Origin: Eurosta solidaginis
Taxonomy: Eukaryota > Arthropoda > Insecta > Diptera > Tephritidae
Assembly (NCBI RefSeq): GCF_040869045.1
Contig: NC_090321.1
Location: 78,339,183 to 78,403,182, forward strand
Direction: 5' to 3'
DNA: 64,000 nucleotides
Every line of letters starts with the position of its first letter. Position 1 is the stretch's first letter. Below the pieces are notes generated by a model. That model saw only the letters and a program-made list of their open reading frames with translations, was not told where the DNA came from and did not search any database. The position numbers and the translations under genes were made by a program. This document shows positions 9,902 to 21,480 of the stretch, piece after piece.

Positions 9902-11667
9902 TGTAACGAATTTGCTGCAAATCCTCTTATTTGCAATCATCTGCTAAGTTCGTATCGCTAAACTGTTGAATAAATAACTCCAATATGTAATAATGCAAAA
10001 TTGCCTTTATTCAAGTACTTCACAATAACACTTGTACTTTGCAACGAATAGCTTACTTAATAACCAAACTGATTGACAGCTCAAATGAAACTCTACTATT
10101 CAAAATAACACTGCTATTGCTCGCTAGATATCGTCTTAATCAAACTGCTTGACAACTCAAATCAAACTGAATTACTTCTTATGCGGCAGTTACCCACCGA
10201 CGTGTGCCGTACGTAAGGACGTTTGTCGCACGAAGCTCGTTTGACCGAACTCTCAACCCCGTAGGAATCAATGTGTGCGTCTGTGTACATGTACATAACA
10301 TATTTGTGTGTGTATTGTTTACTGATAAGCACTGTTGCCATTGACCATTTTGCATGCATGCTTATGGAAACATCAACTTTTTCCAATTTAATTTTTGATG
10401 TTGCAAAAGGCTGGAATTAATATTAAATAAATATAAATATTAAATAAATATAAATCTGCACTTTTACATAATTATTTCGAATTATTTTCACAATTTTTCA
10501 AACTTAATTAGGTGTTTTTGCATAAAACTGCAAACGGTCAAAAATTAGCGCACAAAAGTTTACTAGGCAGCTCTGTCTAGTGAGAGAGCGATCAGCTGAC
10601 ACGTTCTTACGGAAAAAATCAAAATTGTTTTGATTTCTACGTTCCGCATAATGCGGCAGTTACTCACGAACGTACGTACCAAAAACGTGTCAGCTGACAC
10701 GACCTATCTTATGAGTGTGCAATGTAAACGAAAACTCACCGACGTGCAACGCCCGTACGTACGTAGCCCGGAACGTAGAAATCAAAACAATTTTGATTTT
10801 TTCCGTAAGAACGTGTCAGCTGATCGCTCTCTCACTAGACAGAGTTGCCTAGTAAACTTTTGTGCGCTAATTTTTGATCGTTTGCACTTTTATGCAAAAA
10901 CACCTAATTAAAGTTTGAAAAATTGTGAAAATAATTCGAAATAATTATGTAAAAGTGCAGATTATAAATATGTAATCTATTTATACTTATTTAATATTTA
11001 TTCCGGCCTTTTACAATATCAAAAATTAAATTGGAAAAAGTTGATGCTTCCATAAGCATGCATGCAAACTGGCCAATGGCAACAGTGCTTTGTTGTAAAC
11101 AATACACACACAAATATGTTATGTACATGTACAAAGACGCACACATTGATTCCTACGGGCTTGAGAATTCGGTCAAACGTGCTTCGTACGACAAACGTCC
11201 GTACGTACGGCACACGTCGGTGGGTAACTGCCGCATTACTCGCTTGCCACGCTTTTATAGTTTACGCTGCATACTTCTAGGCTCTTCGATTTCCAGAACT
11301 TATTAGTTGTTTCGGCTACAAAATCGCCAGCCACAACTACGTGCACAAATTATTGCTCTCTCTTGTGACAACTCAGATAAGATATATGCACGTGTTTGTG
11401 CATTGCCGCTCCGCTGCTCGTATACGTACATATGTGTAGACGCAATTATTTATTCGTTTATGTAGATACATAAAGATTGAATTATTGATGTGAATGTTTG
11501 TAGTTTGCGCACATAGGCATATAAGTAAATGCACCTGTGTGTGACATCTCTCTGGGCTGCCTTATATATGTGTATACTTGATTTAATTATTAACGTAAAT
11601 ACTGCTTGGCATGGCCTTAGCATCGCCTTAGTGATGGGATAATTTAGTGATGCTAATATCCGTGACA
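9902..11667. mobile_element. Solo LTR nested in the Gypsy 3' LTR, itself holding a foldback element
   Basis: It starts TGTAACGAATTTG and ends CCGTGACA, with ATAT duplicated at 9898-9901 and 11668-11671. Without the foldback at 10181-11236 it is about 710 bp. It has TG...CA ends and a 4-bp duplication, carries no gene, and no second copy is seen in the window, so a solo LTR of another LTR element is the simplest reading. The parent family is unknown. Confidence 0.7.
10181..11236. mobile_element. Foldback element with ~467-bp inverted arms
   Basis: Left arm 10181-10646 and right arm 10769-11236 are inverted copies, separated by a 122-bp loop. Ends read ATGCGGCAGTTACCCACCGA. The arms can form a giant hairpin of the whole element. 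Mirror frames of about 75-90 codons on the two arms are a by-product of the inverted repeat, not genes. Flanks TACTTCTT (10173-10180) and TACTCGCTT (11237-11245) may be a decayed 8-9-bp duplication. The loop contains a further copy of the terminal sequence (from 10649) and CGTACGTACG words. Confidence 0.75.
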
Positions 11668-11841
11668 ATATTTTTATTTAACCGCTCCTAAAAGTATGTT
11701 ACAAAACGTTTTTAAATATTTCAACCGAATGAAAATTTTTGAAAGACAATATTTTACAATTGAAAAATAAAAATTAACAAGAACAAAAAAAATTCAATTT
11801 ATTTAAAGTAGGTACATTTAAAGTTGAATATAAATATAACC

Positions 11842-14800
11842 CTACAATACTCCCCCTTCCGGAGATTTAATGTTAAATAAATTAAAAGTAACTTTCTTTT
11901 TTGTTTTTGTGTTAGGTATCTGTATTTTATCAATCATTGCTGGTTTTAAACGATCAATAGGAATAGATTTAATTTCATTGTTTATTTCAATTTTAAAGTT
12001 TTTAATATCTTTTTCAATAACTCTATAAGGACCTTCATACGGATGTTGCAAGGAATGTTTGTTTATTACACGTACAAAAACAAAATGACAATCTTTTAAA
12101 TCTTTTGGAACAAAAATACCACTAGAATTTTGATGATGTTCCAAATTTGATTTAAAATTTTTAAAATGTTCACGCAAACTACTTAAAACATCCGTTGAAG
12201 TTATATTCTCTGTAGTTGAGACAAATAATTCACCAGGTAATCTTAAATTTTGTCCATAAACCATTTCAGCCGGTGTTGCTGAAATATCTTCTTTAAAAAT
12301 CGATCGCAAACCCATAAGTACTATTGGTAACTCTTCATACCAATCTCTGGATCCATTCCTAGCCATTATTGAAGATTTAAGCTGTCTATGAAAACGTTCT
12401 ATGATTCCATTAGCTTGGGGATGATAAGGAGAAGTTGTTATTTGATGACTTCCAAGAAGTTTCGTTAATTCTGAAAACAAGTTTGAAGTAAATTGAGATC
12501 CCTGATCTGTGGTTATTTGTAATGGAACTCCAAAACGTGAAATATATTCTTTAAAAAATTTATTTACAACCGTAACTGCAGAAATATCTCTTAGTGCGAA
12601 TGCCTCTGGCCAACGTGTAAATCTATCAATTATAGTTAATATGTAACGATATCCTTTTGAAACAGGTAAGGGTCCAACAATATCTAAGTGAATGTGTTCA
12701 AATCTAGATTTTGGAATTGGAATTTTCATAACTGGAGATTTTGTATGACGATGTACTTTCGATTTTTGACAACTTATACATTCTTTAGACCAAGTATTAA
12801 TATCTTTATTCATTTTAGGCCAAAAATATTTCTTAACTATCAAACGACGTGTAGCTCTACTACCAGGATGTGAAATCCCATGTAACATATCAAATATTAT
12901 TTTTCTTAAATTGTTTGGAATGAAAGGCCTAGGATTTTCTCCTGACACTTCGCACCATATATTAAAGTTAAGAACAGGAATTTTTATTAGTTTCAAATTT
13001 AAAAATGTTTGCTCTGAGGTAAGTTTGCTTAATTCACTGTCTTGTTGTTGTTCACTTTGTAAAATTTTTAAATTAATGTCCGAATTATTAATCGCTTCTA
13101 CTTCAAACGCTCGAGATAATGTATCAGCTACAACATTTTCTTGTCCTTTAATATACCTAATGTCATTCGTAAACTGAGCAATGAATTCCATATGTCTAGT
13201 CTGTCTTGGACTGCGTTCTGTTTTTGAATTTAAAGCAAATACAAGAGGCTTGTGATCTGTGAAAACTGTAAATTCACGTCCTTCTAGAAGGTAACGAAAA
13301 TGTTTAATGTTCAAATAAATAGCTAATAGTTCCCTATCAAATGCACTATATATAATTTAGGATGGAGACAATTTCTTTGAAAAGAATGCAAGTGGTTCTG
13401 ACTTATTATTAAACGTTTGATGTATGACACCACCTATTGCCGTATTGGATGCATCTACATTTAAAGAAAGTTTTGCATCTTTGTTAAAATGATTTAACAA
13501 TATCGCAGATGCCAACTTTTCTTTAATGTATTCGAAAGCTTTATTAGATGTATCGTCCCAAATTAAAATCTTGTCTCGCTTCTTATTTGTTCTATTAATT
13601 AAATCATACATAACTGTCGTAAACTCAGCTAATTTTGGTATATATCGATGGTAATAATTAACCATACCAATAAATTTTTGTGCCTGCTTAATAGATTTTG
13701 GACGATCAAAATTTCGAATGGCTAAAACTTTTTCTTCTGAGGGTCTAATTCCCGTTTCAGAAATATTATGTCCTAAAAAGTCAACATTTGTTACGCCAAA
13801 AGTACATTTACTTGGTTTTATATTTAAACCGTACTCCGTTAGGCGCTGAAATAGTACGCGAAGATCTTTGAAATGTTGTTCCTCATTTTCGCTTGCCACT
13901 AAGAGATCATCAATATATGTAAAAACAAAGTCTAAATCATTAACTACTTCATTAATAAATCGTTGAAAAGTTTGCGCGGAGTTCCTAAGCCCGAAAGGCA
14001 TTCGTACAAATTCAAACATGCCAAAAGGCGTAGTGATTGCAGTTTTATAGATATCCTCTTCTGCCATTGGAATTTGGTGATAAGCTCTTGCCAAATCTAA
14101 TTTTGAAAATATTTTCTTATTTCTTAGATTCATGTTGAAGTCATGAACATGGGGCAAAGGATAATGATCAGGAACTGTTACGACATTTAATCTTCTAAAA
14201 TCTCCACAAGGACGCCAGCCATTTAACTCCTTCTTGGGTACAAGATGTAAAGGAGATGCTACTGCTGAATTAGAAGGTCTACATATCCCTGTCTTTACTA
14301 AAAAATCGAATTCAGTTTTAGCTACTTTGAATTTAATGGGGTCTAAACGTCTTGGTTTAGAAAATGGCAAATTTCCTTCAGTGACTAATCTGTGAACTGT
14401 TGTATGTCTAACTGGTTGTGAATAATCTGGTTCAGAAAATAAAGAAGGAAATTCTTTTAGTAACTTTGTAAATTTGTTATCAACAGCGAAAACTTTTGGT
14501 AGCGAAACATTACAAACACATGAAATTGTGTTAACTGAAAGACTTGTTATCGGATCTACTAAGCATTTGCGTTTAACATCAACTAAGAGACCATATTTAC
14601 ACAAAAAATCAGCACCGATAATTGGTTTAGCTATATCCGCTATTAAAAACGTGAACGGAAATTCGCGACGCAGTCCTAAATTAATATTTAAAAGTTGTTT
14701 ACCGTATGTCGAAATCGTTGCAGTTAAAATAATATCTGATGACTTTTTCGAACTTGAAGATTTTGAAACCGGAAGCACTGAAATTTCTGCTCCACTATCT

Positions 14801-14910
14801 ATTAAAAAATTAAGTTTGTTTGTTTTATCAAAAATAAATAAGCGACGTGTAAAGGTGTCTAAATGTCCGTTGTTTGTCGCCGTAACAACGGATAACTTTA
14901 GTTTGACGAA
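11842..14910 (-). pseudogene. Gypsy pol: protease, reverse transcriptase, RNase H, integrase; one internal stop
   Basis: Minus-strand frame opening about 14910 and ending at 11842. Order: aspartic protease with DSGAE just upstream of 14778; reverse transcriptase with [11 protein letters not shown] and the YIDD active site (about 13910); RNase H with NVDAS (about 13450) and FTDHKPL (about 13240); integrase with an H-H-C-C zinc region (about 12760-12880) and the D-D-E residues in HLDIVGP, TTDQGSQF and NGIIERF (about 12400-12680). A single in-frame TAA at 13357-13359 falls between two halves of RNase H; the frame is the same on both sides, so this is a nonsense change, not a shift. Catalytic residues otherwise look intact. 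Gag and pol are in different frames, implying ribosomal frameshifting. Confidence 0.88.
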
Positions 14911-15830
14911 CTATTATTTTTAAAAGCGCATGGTTGTTCGCACTTCAAAGCCTGATTACCAAACTTATAATGATACCTACAGAGCCAATTTGGGTTGTCA
15001 CGAGACTTTGATCGATATCTAGAAGGACTTCTAAAACGATTCCTACTAAAAGATCGGGACCTTGAATAATTTTGACTCATCTGATTTTTAATTTCACTGA
15101 TCTCTAATGACAATTTTTCAAAATTTTTGCACATCATGTTAGTTGTTTGAACCAAATTTGAAATAATTGCATTTTCGCTTTTAGAATTTGGAAAATTACT
15201 AACTGAGGCTATTTCATTTTTATTATAAACTTCCCAAATATTATCGGCTAATTTAACTAATTCACTTATTTCATTCAAATTCGAACTAGTAAGAATAATA
15301 CTTAAATTTTTGGGCAACTTCCTTATCCAAAGCTTTTTAAGAATTTCTTTGCTAAAATTGTTTCCAGAGAGTAGCACTAGAGACCGATAAAACTCAGAAG
15401 GTTTACGATCTCCCATTTCTGAATCGGATAACACTCGATCTAATTTGGCATTCTCACTTAATGAGTGCCGTTCAATTAAAATTTTCTTTAATGCAGAAAA
15501 TTTGTCATTTTCAGGACGATTTTGAATAAAATCAAGAATTGTCATAATTACATCCTGTGGAAGTGCAGTTATGACATATTCATATTTTGTCCCTTCCTGA
15601 GTAATGTTCTTTCGACTAAATTGCATTTCAGCATGGATGAACAATGCTTCAGGGCAATTAGTCCAAAATTGGGGAAGTTTTACCGATGTAGCAAAAATTT
15701 CATTATTTTGATTCACATATGAATTTGGTAAATCATTTTGATAATTTTCATTATCCAAATCAATAAGTGAATCGTTTACTTGATTTCGTGGTGTAGATGT
15801 ACGTATATTATTTGATGGTGAATGAAACAT
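14898..15830 (-). CDS. Gypsy gag protein
   Basis: Frame of 310 codons from an ATG at 15828-15830, 5' to pol and overlapping its start. The middle (about residues 50-215) is a helical capsid-like region; a Ser/Arg-rich stretch ([22 protein letters not shown], about 257-278) is followed by a Cys/His motif [10 protein letters not shown]...CEQPC. That C-x2-H...C-x3-C motif type is common in gag proteins of arthropod Gypsy elements and stands in for a classic CCHC knuckle. The frame is uninterrupted. Role: packaging of element RNA into cytoplasmic particles (family knowledge). Confidence 0.85.
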   Translation of the reverse strand: MFHSPSNNIRTSTPRNQVNDSLIDLDNENYQNDLPNSYVNQNNEIFATSVKLPQFWTNCPEALFIHAEMQFSRKNITQEGTKYEYVITALPQDVIMTILDFIQNRPENDKFSALKKILIERHSLSENAKLDRVLSDSEMGDRKPSEFYRSLVLLSGNNFSKEILKKLWIRKLPKNLSIILTSSNLNEISELVKLADNIWEVYNKNEIASVSNFPNSKSENAIISNLVQTTNMMCKNFEKLSLEISEIKNQMSQNYSRSRSFSRNRFRSPSRYRSKSRDNPNWLCRYHYKFGNQALKCEQPCAFKNNSSSN

Positions 15831-16769
15831 TGTTAATAGAAATAACTACAAAAATTATATTATATGAAGAAATAAAAATGTCCGGAAAGGAGCGTTTACA
15901 AAACCCAAATTATTAATCTATTTTAATACATATACAGATACATATAAATAATATTAATACTAGATACAGCTCACCAAATATTTGTCTCAATGATTTTAAA
16001 ATTGATTGATGAATTTAGACAATGTATTGTGCAATGGCTTTAAAATTGATTGATGAAATCGGACAATGTATTGTGCAATGGCTTTAAAATTGATTAATGA
16101 AATTAGACAATGTATTGTGCAATGGCTTTAATTGTTTTGTATTTGTAGCTTTTGTTGTTGTTGCTCTTGCAATGTTTGATTGAAAGGCTGATGTTAATGA
16201 TGCAGCGGTAACGCCTGAAATAATGAAAATCTAAAAATACGACGAAGACGACGTCGTGCAGTTGAAAATAAACTAATTTTATAGAAGTGAATCTAGTTTT
16301 TGGACCACCAGGTCTACGTCAAATACGCGCTAGAGAGGGCTCTTGTGATGTTCACGATATATTTGGTATATATTTTCAACTTGTTTTTCAGATAATTCTT
16401 CGAGTAGTGAGGACACTTCACACTAGTTTAAAGGTACGAATTACAAAACTTTTAGCGAGTTAGAGCTGGACGTTGCAAGATGTTACGCATCAATCAATTA
16501 AAGTTTGTTCAAGTGCACCACCTTTAACAATTTGTTTAAGAATTTGCTGATAAAAACGTAATAAGTTGGATATAGTAAACAGAACTATGGTATCGTTTTC
16601 AGAAGTCAATATGGTTTCCACTCGCATAATATATAACTAGGAAGAGAATAAATCGATTTTTGCTGAACATCAACTGGTGGCGTTATTATTTCATACAGCA
16701 TACAAGAATTAAAATTTGATTCGTTGTTTTTCAAGGACGGTTTTTATGTTTGGCTGGCTAGATCGCCAA
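15831..16769 (-). other. 5' leader of the Gypsy element
   Basis: Between the gag ATG and the 5' LTR no gene is seen. A 44-bp unit is repeated about 3.3 times at 15989-16137. A GTT-rich stretch lies at about 16153-16170. Leaders of this kind often hold packaging and frameshift-independent control signals, but none can be assigned here. Confidence 0.6.
15989..16137. repeat. Tandem 44-bp repeat, about 3.3 copies
   Basis: The word 'ttgtgcaatggcttta' starts at 16027, 16071 and 16115, giving a period of 44 bases, with a partial unit before it. Units differ at only a few positions ('gaaatcgg' against 'gaaattag'). It lies in the Gypsy leader. Confidence 0.8.
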
Positions 16770-17005
16770 TGTGGTATTTAATATATAAATCACTATTTAA
16801 TAATAAGCACTATTTATTTTTATAAAATATTTTTATTTAACCGCTCCTAAAAGTATGTTACAAAACGTTTTTAAATATTTCAACCGAATGAAAATTTTTG
16901 AAAGACAATATTTTACAATTGAAAAATAAAAATTAACAAGAACAAAAAAAATTCAATTTATTTAAAGTAGGTACATTTAAAGTTGAATATAAATATAACC
17001 CTACA
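16770..17005 (-). repeat. 5' LTR of the Gypsy element
   Basis: The 236-bp LTR reads TGTAGGGTTATATTT... to ...TACCACA on the minus strand. By eye it is identical to the split copy at 9841-9901 plus 11672-11846. AT-rich U3 with 'tataaat' words could serve as promoter; I cannot place the start site. Confidence 0.9.
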
Positions 17006-17010
17006 GTGAG

Positions 17011-19255
17011 TAATTAGGAGGTGAGTATTGCTCTTTATTCGATCATTCTAGTCTACAAACCAGTAAACCTTAGAACATCAATTGTATGGTCCGTACATTC
17101 GAAAGTGCACACTCTACTACTGGGTTTGAGTTACATGTTTAAGTTTTCAACTTCACCACAATATTTTAAACAATAACTTGTCCCTAAAGTTGATGTACAA
17201 TGCTGAAGTTGCATACGGCTTCGTCAGTAAATCGAGTTTAAAATATAATGCATTCAAAATTGAACGAATATAAACGAGTTTTCTAATACGTATGTAGGGA
17301 GTCATAAAATAATTGCATTCCCAGCAGAAATTTGTATTAGCGTTTTAAAATATAAGCAATAAGGTAGCAATACCAGTTGCTCCGATTGGATGCAATGCTT
17401 TTTATATTATAAAAGTAAAAACAAAAACTTAGGTCGCATCTTGCCACATCTATCTTGTTGTTTGATTTGTGGTGGAACAGCCACAGCGGACGTTATAAAG
17501 TTACAATCATTCTCGAAAAGCAACATGAGGAATGTATCGACGCTTCGGTAAATAGCAAAACACGGTATATATGAGCGTTTTCCTGATAAGAAGAATTAAT
17601 AAGGTTACTCTCCAGATTGTCGTGTTCAGCGTTTTCCATATTTTTAGATCATCTTGAATGGAAAAAATCATTCTCTAGTGTATAAATAATTCTTGAGACC
17701 ACCCTCTTTTCTGAATATCTGAGTGAGCTGGTAAATAAGTTCATTCAGCTGTCGCTCATTCCATTAAGCCACTTTGCTTGTAGTATGTATTCCAACTTTC
17801 TTCAGATAGCTGCACGTTATTATCGGCATTTTGCCGAACAGGGACCGGGCCGTTGTGTACCGCCCGAAAAAGTTACATATTTGCTATTGGTATAGCTGAA
17901 TGTGGCTGTTGTTGTTGTTGTAGCGATAAGGACACTCCGAAGGTTTGGGGAGTGTTATCGAAGCTGATGGTCCTTTGCCTGATGCAGATCCGGTACGTTC
18001 CGGTAACAAGCACCATGAAGGTACTAGCCCGAACTTCTCGGGATCGATGACGTATGACCACATGGAACCTTATAGGCCATCCCGAACTCCCACCTCCTAG
18101 ATCTATGAGGAACTTGGGTTCCCAGAGCTCCGGCTGTTAAAGAGTCTGGATTCGCTATGGGTAGGTGAGGTTGATAATTGGGTTGAAGAAGCAATAAATT
18201 GTGCTGGCAACGCCCCGAAAGGGTTGCGCTACACAACCCCTGAATCAATTTGGTATTTTAGTCACCTCTAACGACCTGTTTATATTTCTTTCTGGTATGT
18301 ATTTTGTCTCCGAGCTGGTTACGACACAATAGAACTGGCGCTAGCTTTAACGTAAGGTATTATTTCCTTTTTCTAACTTTAATCATCTTATCTCCACCAA
18401 CTTGGAGTACCTTTGCAAGTCTGGCCATGGATCGGATTCTTAACTATTTATTTAATTAGCATCAGCCCAGCCCATGCCTTGTCATAAATTTTTAATAAGG
18501 TCAGAGCTTTTTTGCCGGATAAAGAGTGTCCCACCCAACGGTATTGGGATTTAGAGAAGAACTCTTACTGGTTCAGAGGCTCGATCACTACCTCTGGTTA
18601 ATACTGCGTTCGCCGCTCATAATCAAGATCGACGATAGTCATAATCGGAGGAGCATATCAACCGTTCGTTTTTGCTCACGTGATAACAGCAGTCTCACGA
18701 GACTTAGCATAGAGTTGTTGCTGAAAACTGCTACATACAAATTTCGGCCGCTTTTCATAAGCTTTTTTATTCAAATAATAAAGTGCACATTTTTTGGTGG
18801 GTTTAATTGTATGTATATATGAACGACTGTGTGCTCGACTAGACGTAAAGATATGCTATAGTGAACTTAACCATAACTATCTGTTTTAAAATACACCCAA
18901 TGCCCGTTTAATGTATTAGGGGGGAGCGTCAAGGTGTGAAGTAAAAGACAATTGAGCAGTGTTGCTGTGAGATTAGAAAAAAGTTTAGCAATTTCAAAGC
19001 AAAAAATGTATAAAATGCTTCAACGCATCAAATCAATCAATATTTTCTTTAAAAAAGAAATACGTTAAGTAATCCGTACTAATTTCAGTAAAATAAATTT
19101 ATATATTGTCGCCCTCTTGACAGAAGCTTGAATGAGTTTTTCGATTCTGCGTTATTGCATACTCGGGTTTACGATTGAATGTTCTATAATAAATTCAAAT
19201 CCCGTTTACCAAGATTATTTAAAAGAAAATCATACTTTTTTAAATCGTTTTCCAC
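17011..19255. other. Intergenic DNA with one CAA-tailed repeat, no gene seen
   Basis: No open frame above 100 codons. Apart from the dispersed repeat at 17897-18270 I see no family I can name. Short frames at 18526-18822 and around 17853-18250 lack motifs, and the latter lie within the dispersed repeat. Confidence 0.5.
17897..18270 (-). repeat. Dispersed repeat with (CAA)n tail, LINE- or SINE-derived
   Basis: On the minus strand this ends in a CAA run (plus 'gttgttgttgttgtag' near 17907-17923), a typical 3' tail of some dipteran LINEs, as also seen at 41752. The body has GC-rich, gene-like text (for example 'gagtgttatcg' and 'gatccggtacgttccgg') unlike the flanks. I recall closely similar text as a common repeat in tephritid DNA, but cannot name the family with confidence. 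Confidence 0.45.
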
Positions 19256-19535
19256 CTTGTCCTTTTAACGGAGTGGGAACCGCCATCTTCCTCTGATTCC
19301 ATAGGTGAGTTCCGATAAAATTTCCTTAGCTGAAGCACAATCTTTCATCCACATAACATGGCAAAGCCAGCGTAGCCGCTGTGTTTTAATTCGCTGGACT
19401 ATGTTGATGTTTACGTAGAGCTCGTACAGCTTTTCATTAAATCGTCATCGGTACTCGCCATCGCCAACACGTAGAAGTCTGTAAAACTTTCGAAGAACAC
19501 CATCATCGTAGCTACTATCTCATGTAGACGGCAAA
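19256..19535 (-). pseudogene. RTE-like LINE, C-terminal fragment
   Basis: The plus-strand text 'cgtagagctcgtacag', 'gtactcgccatcgccaac' matches the 6740-6830 part of the first RTE-like copy. On the minus strand it reads LRVGDGEYR, LYELYVNIN and RLRWLCHVM with stops in between, a C-terminal LINE segment. It is truncated at both ends. Confidence 0.55.
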
Positions 19536-19564
19536 AACTGTGGAACTTTGTGTTAGAATTACCA

Positions 19565-21311
19565 GAGAATTATTTATTTATATATACAAACTAGCTTTAC
19601 CAGGCGCATGTTGTAACGCCCGAGATCGAATGGATGTTGCGTTATTTTTTCTGTTTTGTTTGTTGATAATTTAATTTATTGTTCTGTAAATTGAATTGAA
19701 TTTTGTACGCATATTTGGTGAAATTTTCTGTTAAAACATTTTATTCTTGTATCTTATTGTATCTTATTTTATATTATTGTATTGCTTTTACCGCTGATGA
19801 TTGTTGCTTTGATTACATTCCGAAGAAGCATGAAGAAGCATTCCTTTTGGTTCTAAGGAGTATAGAAATTCATTTGGATAATTCACAATTTTATCTTCAT
19901 CTGTAACTGTGTCGATCGATTTATATTTCGTCACTTCACCAGGAAATTGATTTTGAAAGCGATCATTGATTTTGTTAACATGATCATTTTTGGGAGCTAA
20001 GATAGTTTTTTCGCATAGCCAAAAAACAAAAATATTTAAATTTAAAATTCTTAATTCTGAAATATGAAAAACTTTCGTCTTGATCGAAGGAACCTGGAGC
20101 CAAAATTTGGTGATGATCGAAGTATAGCAAACACGTTTTCATAGGCAACACACACACAGAATTTGATTTTTATAGAAGATGTAGATAGACTGAAGCTAAA
20201 CAATTTTTTTAACAGCGGCAGATTACTAAACGTCCAAAAGGCATAACAGCTAAACTCAACAATGCAGTCAAACTTTAGGTGTTAAAATAACTTAAGTTTG
20301 TACGGCAGCCATAGTTTTTCCCGATTCCACATTTTACTGGAGGTTTTAGGACTTAACGTCACATTGCTCCTTACCAATTTTAATTATCCTACCATTACGA
20401 CATCCAGATATATGCAGTATAATATATTCCATTTGTATGGGAGGTGCCACGCCCCCTTTTTCCCAATTCCATATTTTCTTGGTGGTGTTAAGGATTGACC
20501 TCATATAACTCCTTACTGAATTTCAATATTCTGGCATGTATACCTTCAAAGTTATGCAGTACCAAAGATTCCATTTGAATGGGAGGTTCCACGCCCTTTT
20601 TCCCAATTCCGCATTTTCTTGGTGGTGTTAGGTATTGACCTCATATAACTCCTTACTGAATTTCAATGTTCTGGCATGTATACCTTCAAAGTTATGCAGT
20701 ACCAAAGATTCCATTTGAATGGGAGGTTGCACGCCCCCTTTTTCCCAATTCCGCCTTTTCTTGGTGGTGTTAGGGATTGACCTCATATAACTCCTTACTG
20801 AATTTCAATGTTCTGGCATGTATACCTTCAAAGTTATGCATTACTAATGATTTCATTTGTATGGGAGGTGCCACGCCCCCTTTCTCCAAATTCCGCATTT
20901 TCTTGGTGGTGTTAGGGATTGACCTCATATAACTCCTCATTAAATTTCAATGTTCCGGCATGTATACCTTCAAAGGTATGCAGTACCAAAGATTCCATTT
21001 GTATGGGAGGTGCCACGCCCTTTTATGTATCGAAATTATTTTTAGCCTAAAACCTTCCCGTTGATCGAAGGAACCCATAACCAAAATTTGGTAATGATTG
21101 ATGTGTGAGAAATACGTTTCCATAGCGAACACACACACACACAGAATTTGATTTATATATATATATGGCTAAACCGATTTGGGATTTCAAAATCAACTAA
21201 CCATCATCGCTCCTTCCTGTATCTTTCCTAAAAATTTCATGGCAATCTGTCGAGCCGTTCTCGAGTTATGGAGTGACAATCAAAATGTACACTTCTTTTT
21301 TATATATAGAT
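19565..21311. mobile_element. Helentron/DINE-like non-autonomous element with central tandem repeats
   Basis: It begins about 'tttatatatacaaactagct' and ends about 'cttcttttttatatatagat', an end style known from Helentron/DINE elements of Diptera. Two copies of a subterminal block (about 20085-20175 and 21055-21160, 'ttgatcgaaggaacc' ... 'acacacagaatttgattt') bracket a tandem array at 20310-21020. No Rep/helicase gene is present. Exact ends were judged by eye and carry no duplication, which also fits rolling-circle elements. Confidence 0.55.
20310..21020. repeat. Tandem array, ~141-bp unit, about five copies
   Basis: The landmark 'cccaattcc' occurs at 20462, 20602 and 20744 and, as 'ccaaattcc', about 20885, giving periods of 140-142 bases. 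Each unit also contains 'gtatgggaggtgccacgccc' or a close variant. The first unit is the most diverged. Short frames crossing it are artefacts of the array. Confidence 0.8.
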
Positions 21312-21384
21312 ACATAAATCCAATGCGACCAACTATTTTGATGTAATGAATTTTTGAAATTTTATCAGATTATTGTTCTGCTTC

Positions 21385-21480
21385 CTTTATGAAATGTGTG
21401 AGGTCTTCGGCATAGTCGAAGGCAGTCCATCCTTACTTTTTTTCCAGTCTAACAATGATATATGATATGGGACGAATGGA
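21385..21480 (-). repeat. Hairpin-ended dispersed repeat fragment (inverse of 47676-47770)
   Basis: On the minus strand it reads 'aagtaaggatggactg', then a stem-loop (plus 21405-21421, stem CTTCG/CGAAG), then 'cgtcccatatcatat'-like text. The plus strand at 47676-47770 has the same order with a stronger hairpin. It looks like one end of a dispersed family that starts with a short hairpin. Family unnamed. Confidence 0.45.

Larger units (their letters stand above)
9841..11846 (-). repeat. 3' LTR of the Gypsy element, split by a solo LTR
   Basis: Left part 9841-9901 and right part 11668-11846 together equal the intact LTR at 16770-17005 plus one extra copy of ATAT, the target duplication of the insert. 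The last codon of pol is at 11842-11844, so the reading frame ends inside this LTR. Confidence 0.9.
9841..17005 (-). mobile_element. Ty3/Gypsy LTR retrotransposon (minus), with nested insertions in its 3' LTR
   Basis: The element is about 5.4 kb once the insertion at 9902-11667 is left out. On the minus strand it runs: 5' LTR (16770-17005), leader with tandem repeats, gag (14898-15830), pol (11842 to about 14910) and 3' LTR (split, 9841-11846). LTRs start TGTAGG and end CCACA. After the 5' LTR comes TTGGCGATCTAGCC, a possible primer-binding site whose tRNA I cannot name. The purine-rich tract GGAAGGGGGAGTA precedes the 3' LTR. The two LTRs look identical, so insertion is recent, yet pol already has one in-frame stop. 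Confidence 0.9.
9836..17010. repeat. Target-site duplication GTGAG of the Ty3/Gypsy element
   Basis: GTGAG at 9836-9840 and again at 17006-17010 flank the outer LTR ends exactly. This 5-bp duplication fixes the element at 9841-17005. Confidence 0.85.

Noticed and set aside
10162..11306. Mirror-image open frames (about 75-91 codons) on opposite strands
   Set aside because: They are the two arms of the foldback element translated from the same inverted text; no protein motif, and composition is that of the repeat.
14474..14923. 149-codon plus-strand frame
   Set aside because: It is antisense to Gypsy protease and the end of gag.
9841..17005. Reading the Gypsy copies as endogenous retroviruses with an envelope gene
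   Set aside because: Pol runs straight into the 3' LTR in both Gypsy copies, leaving no room for an envelope frame.
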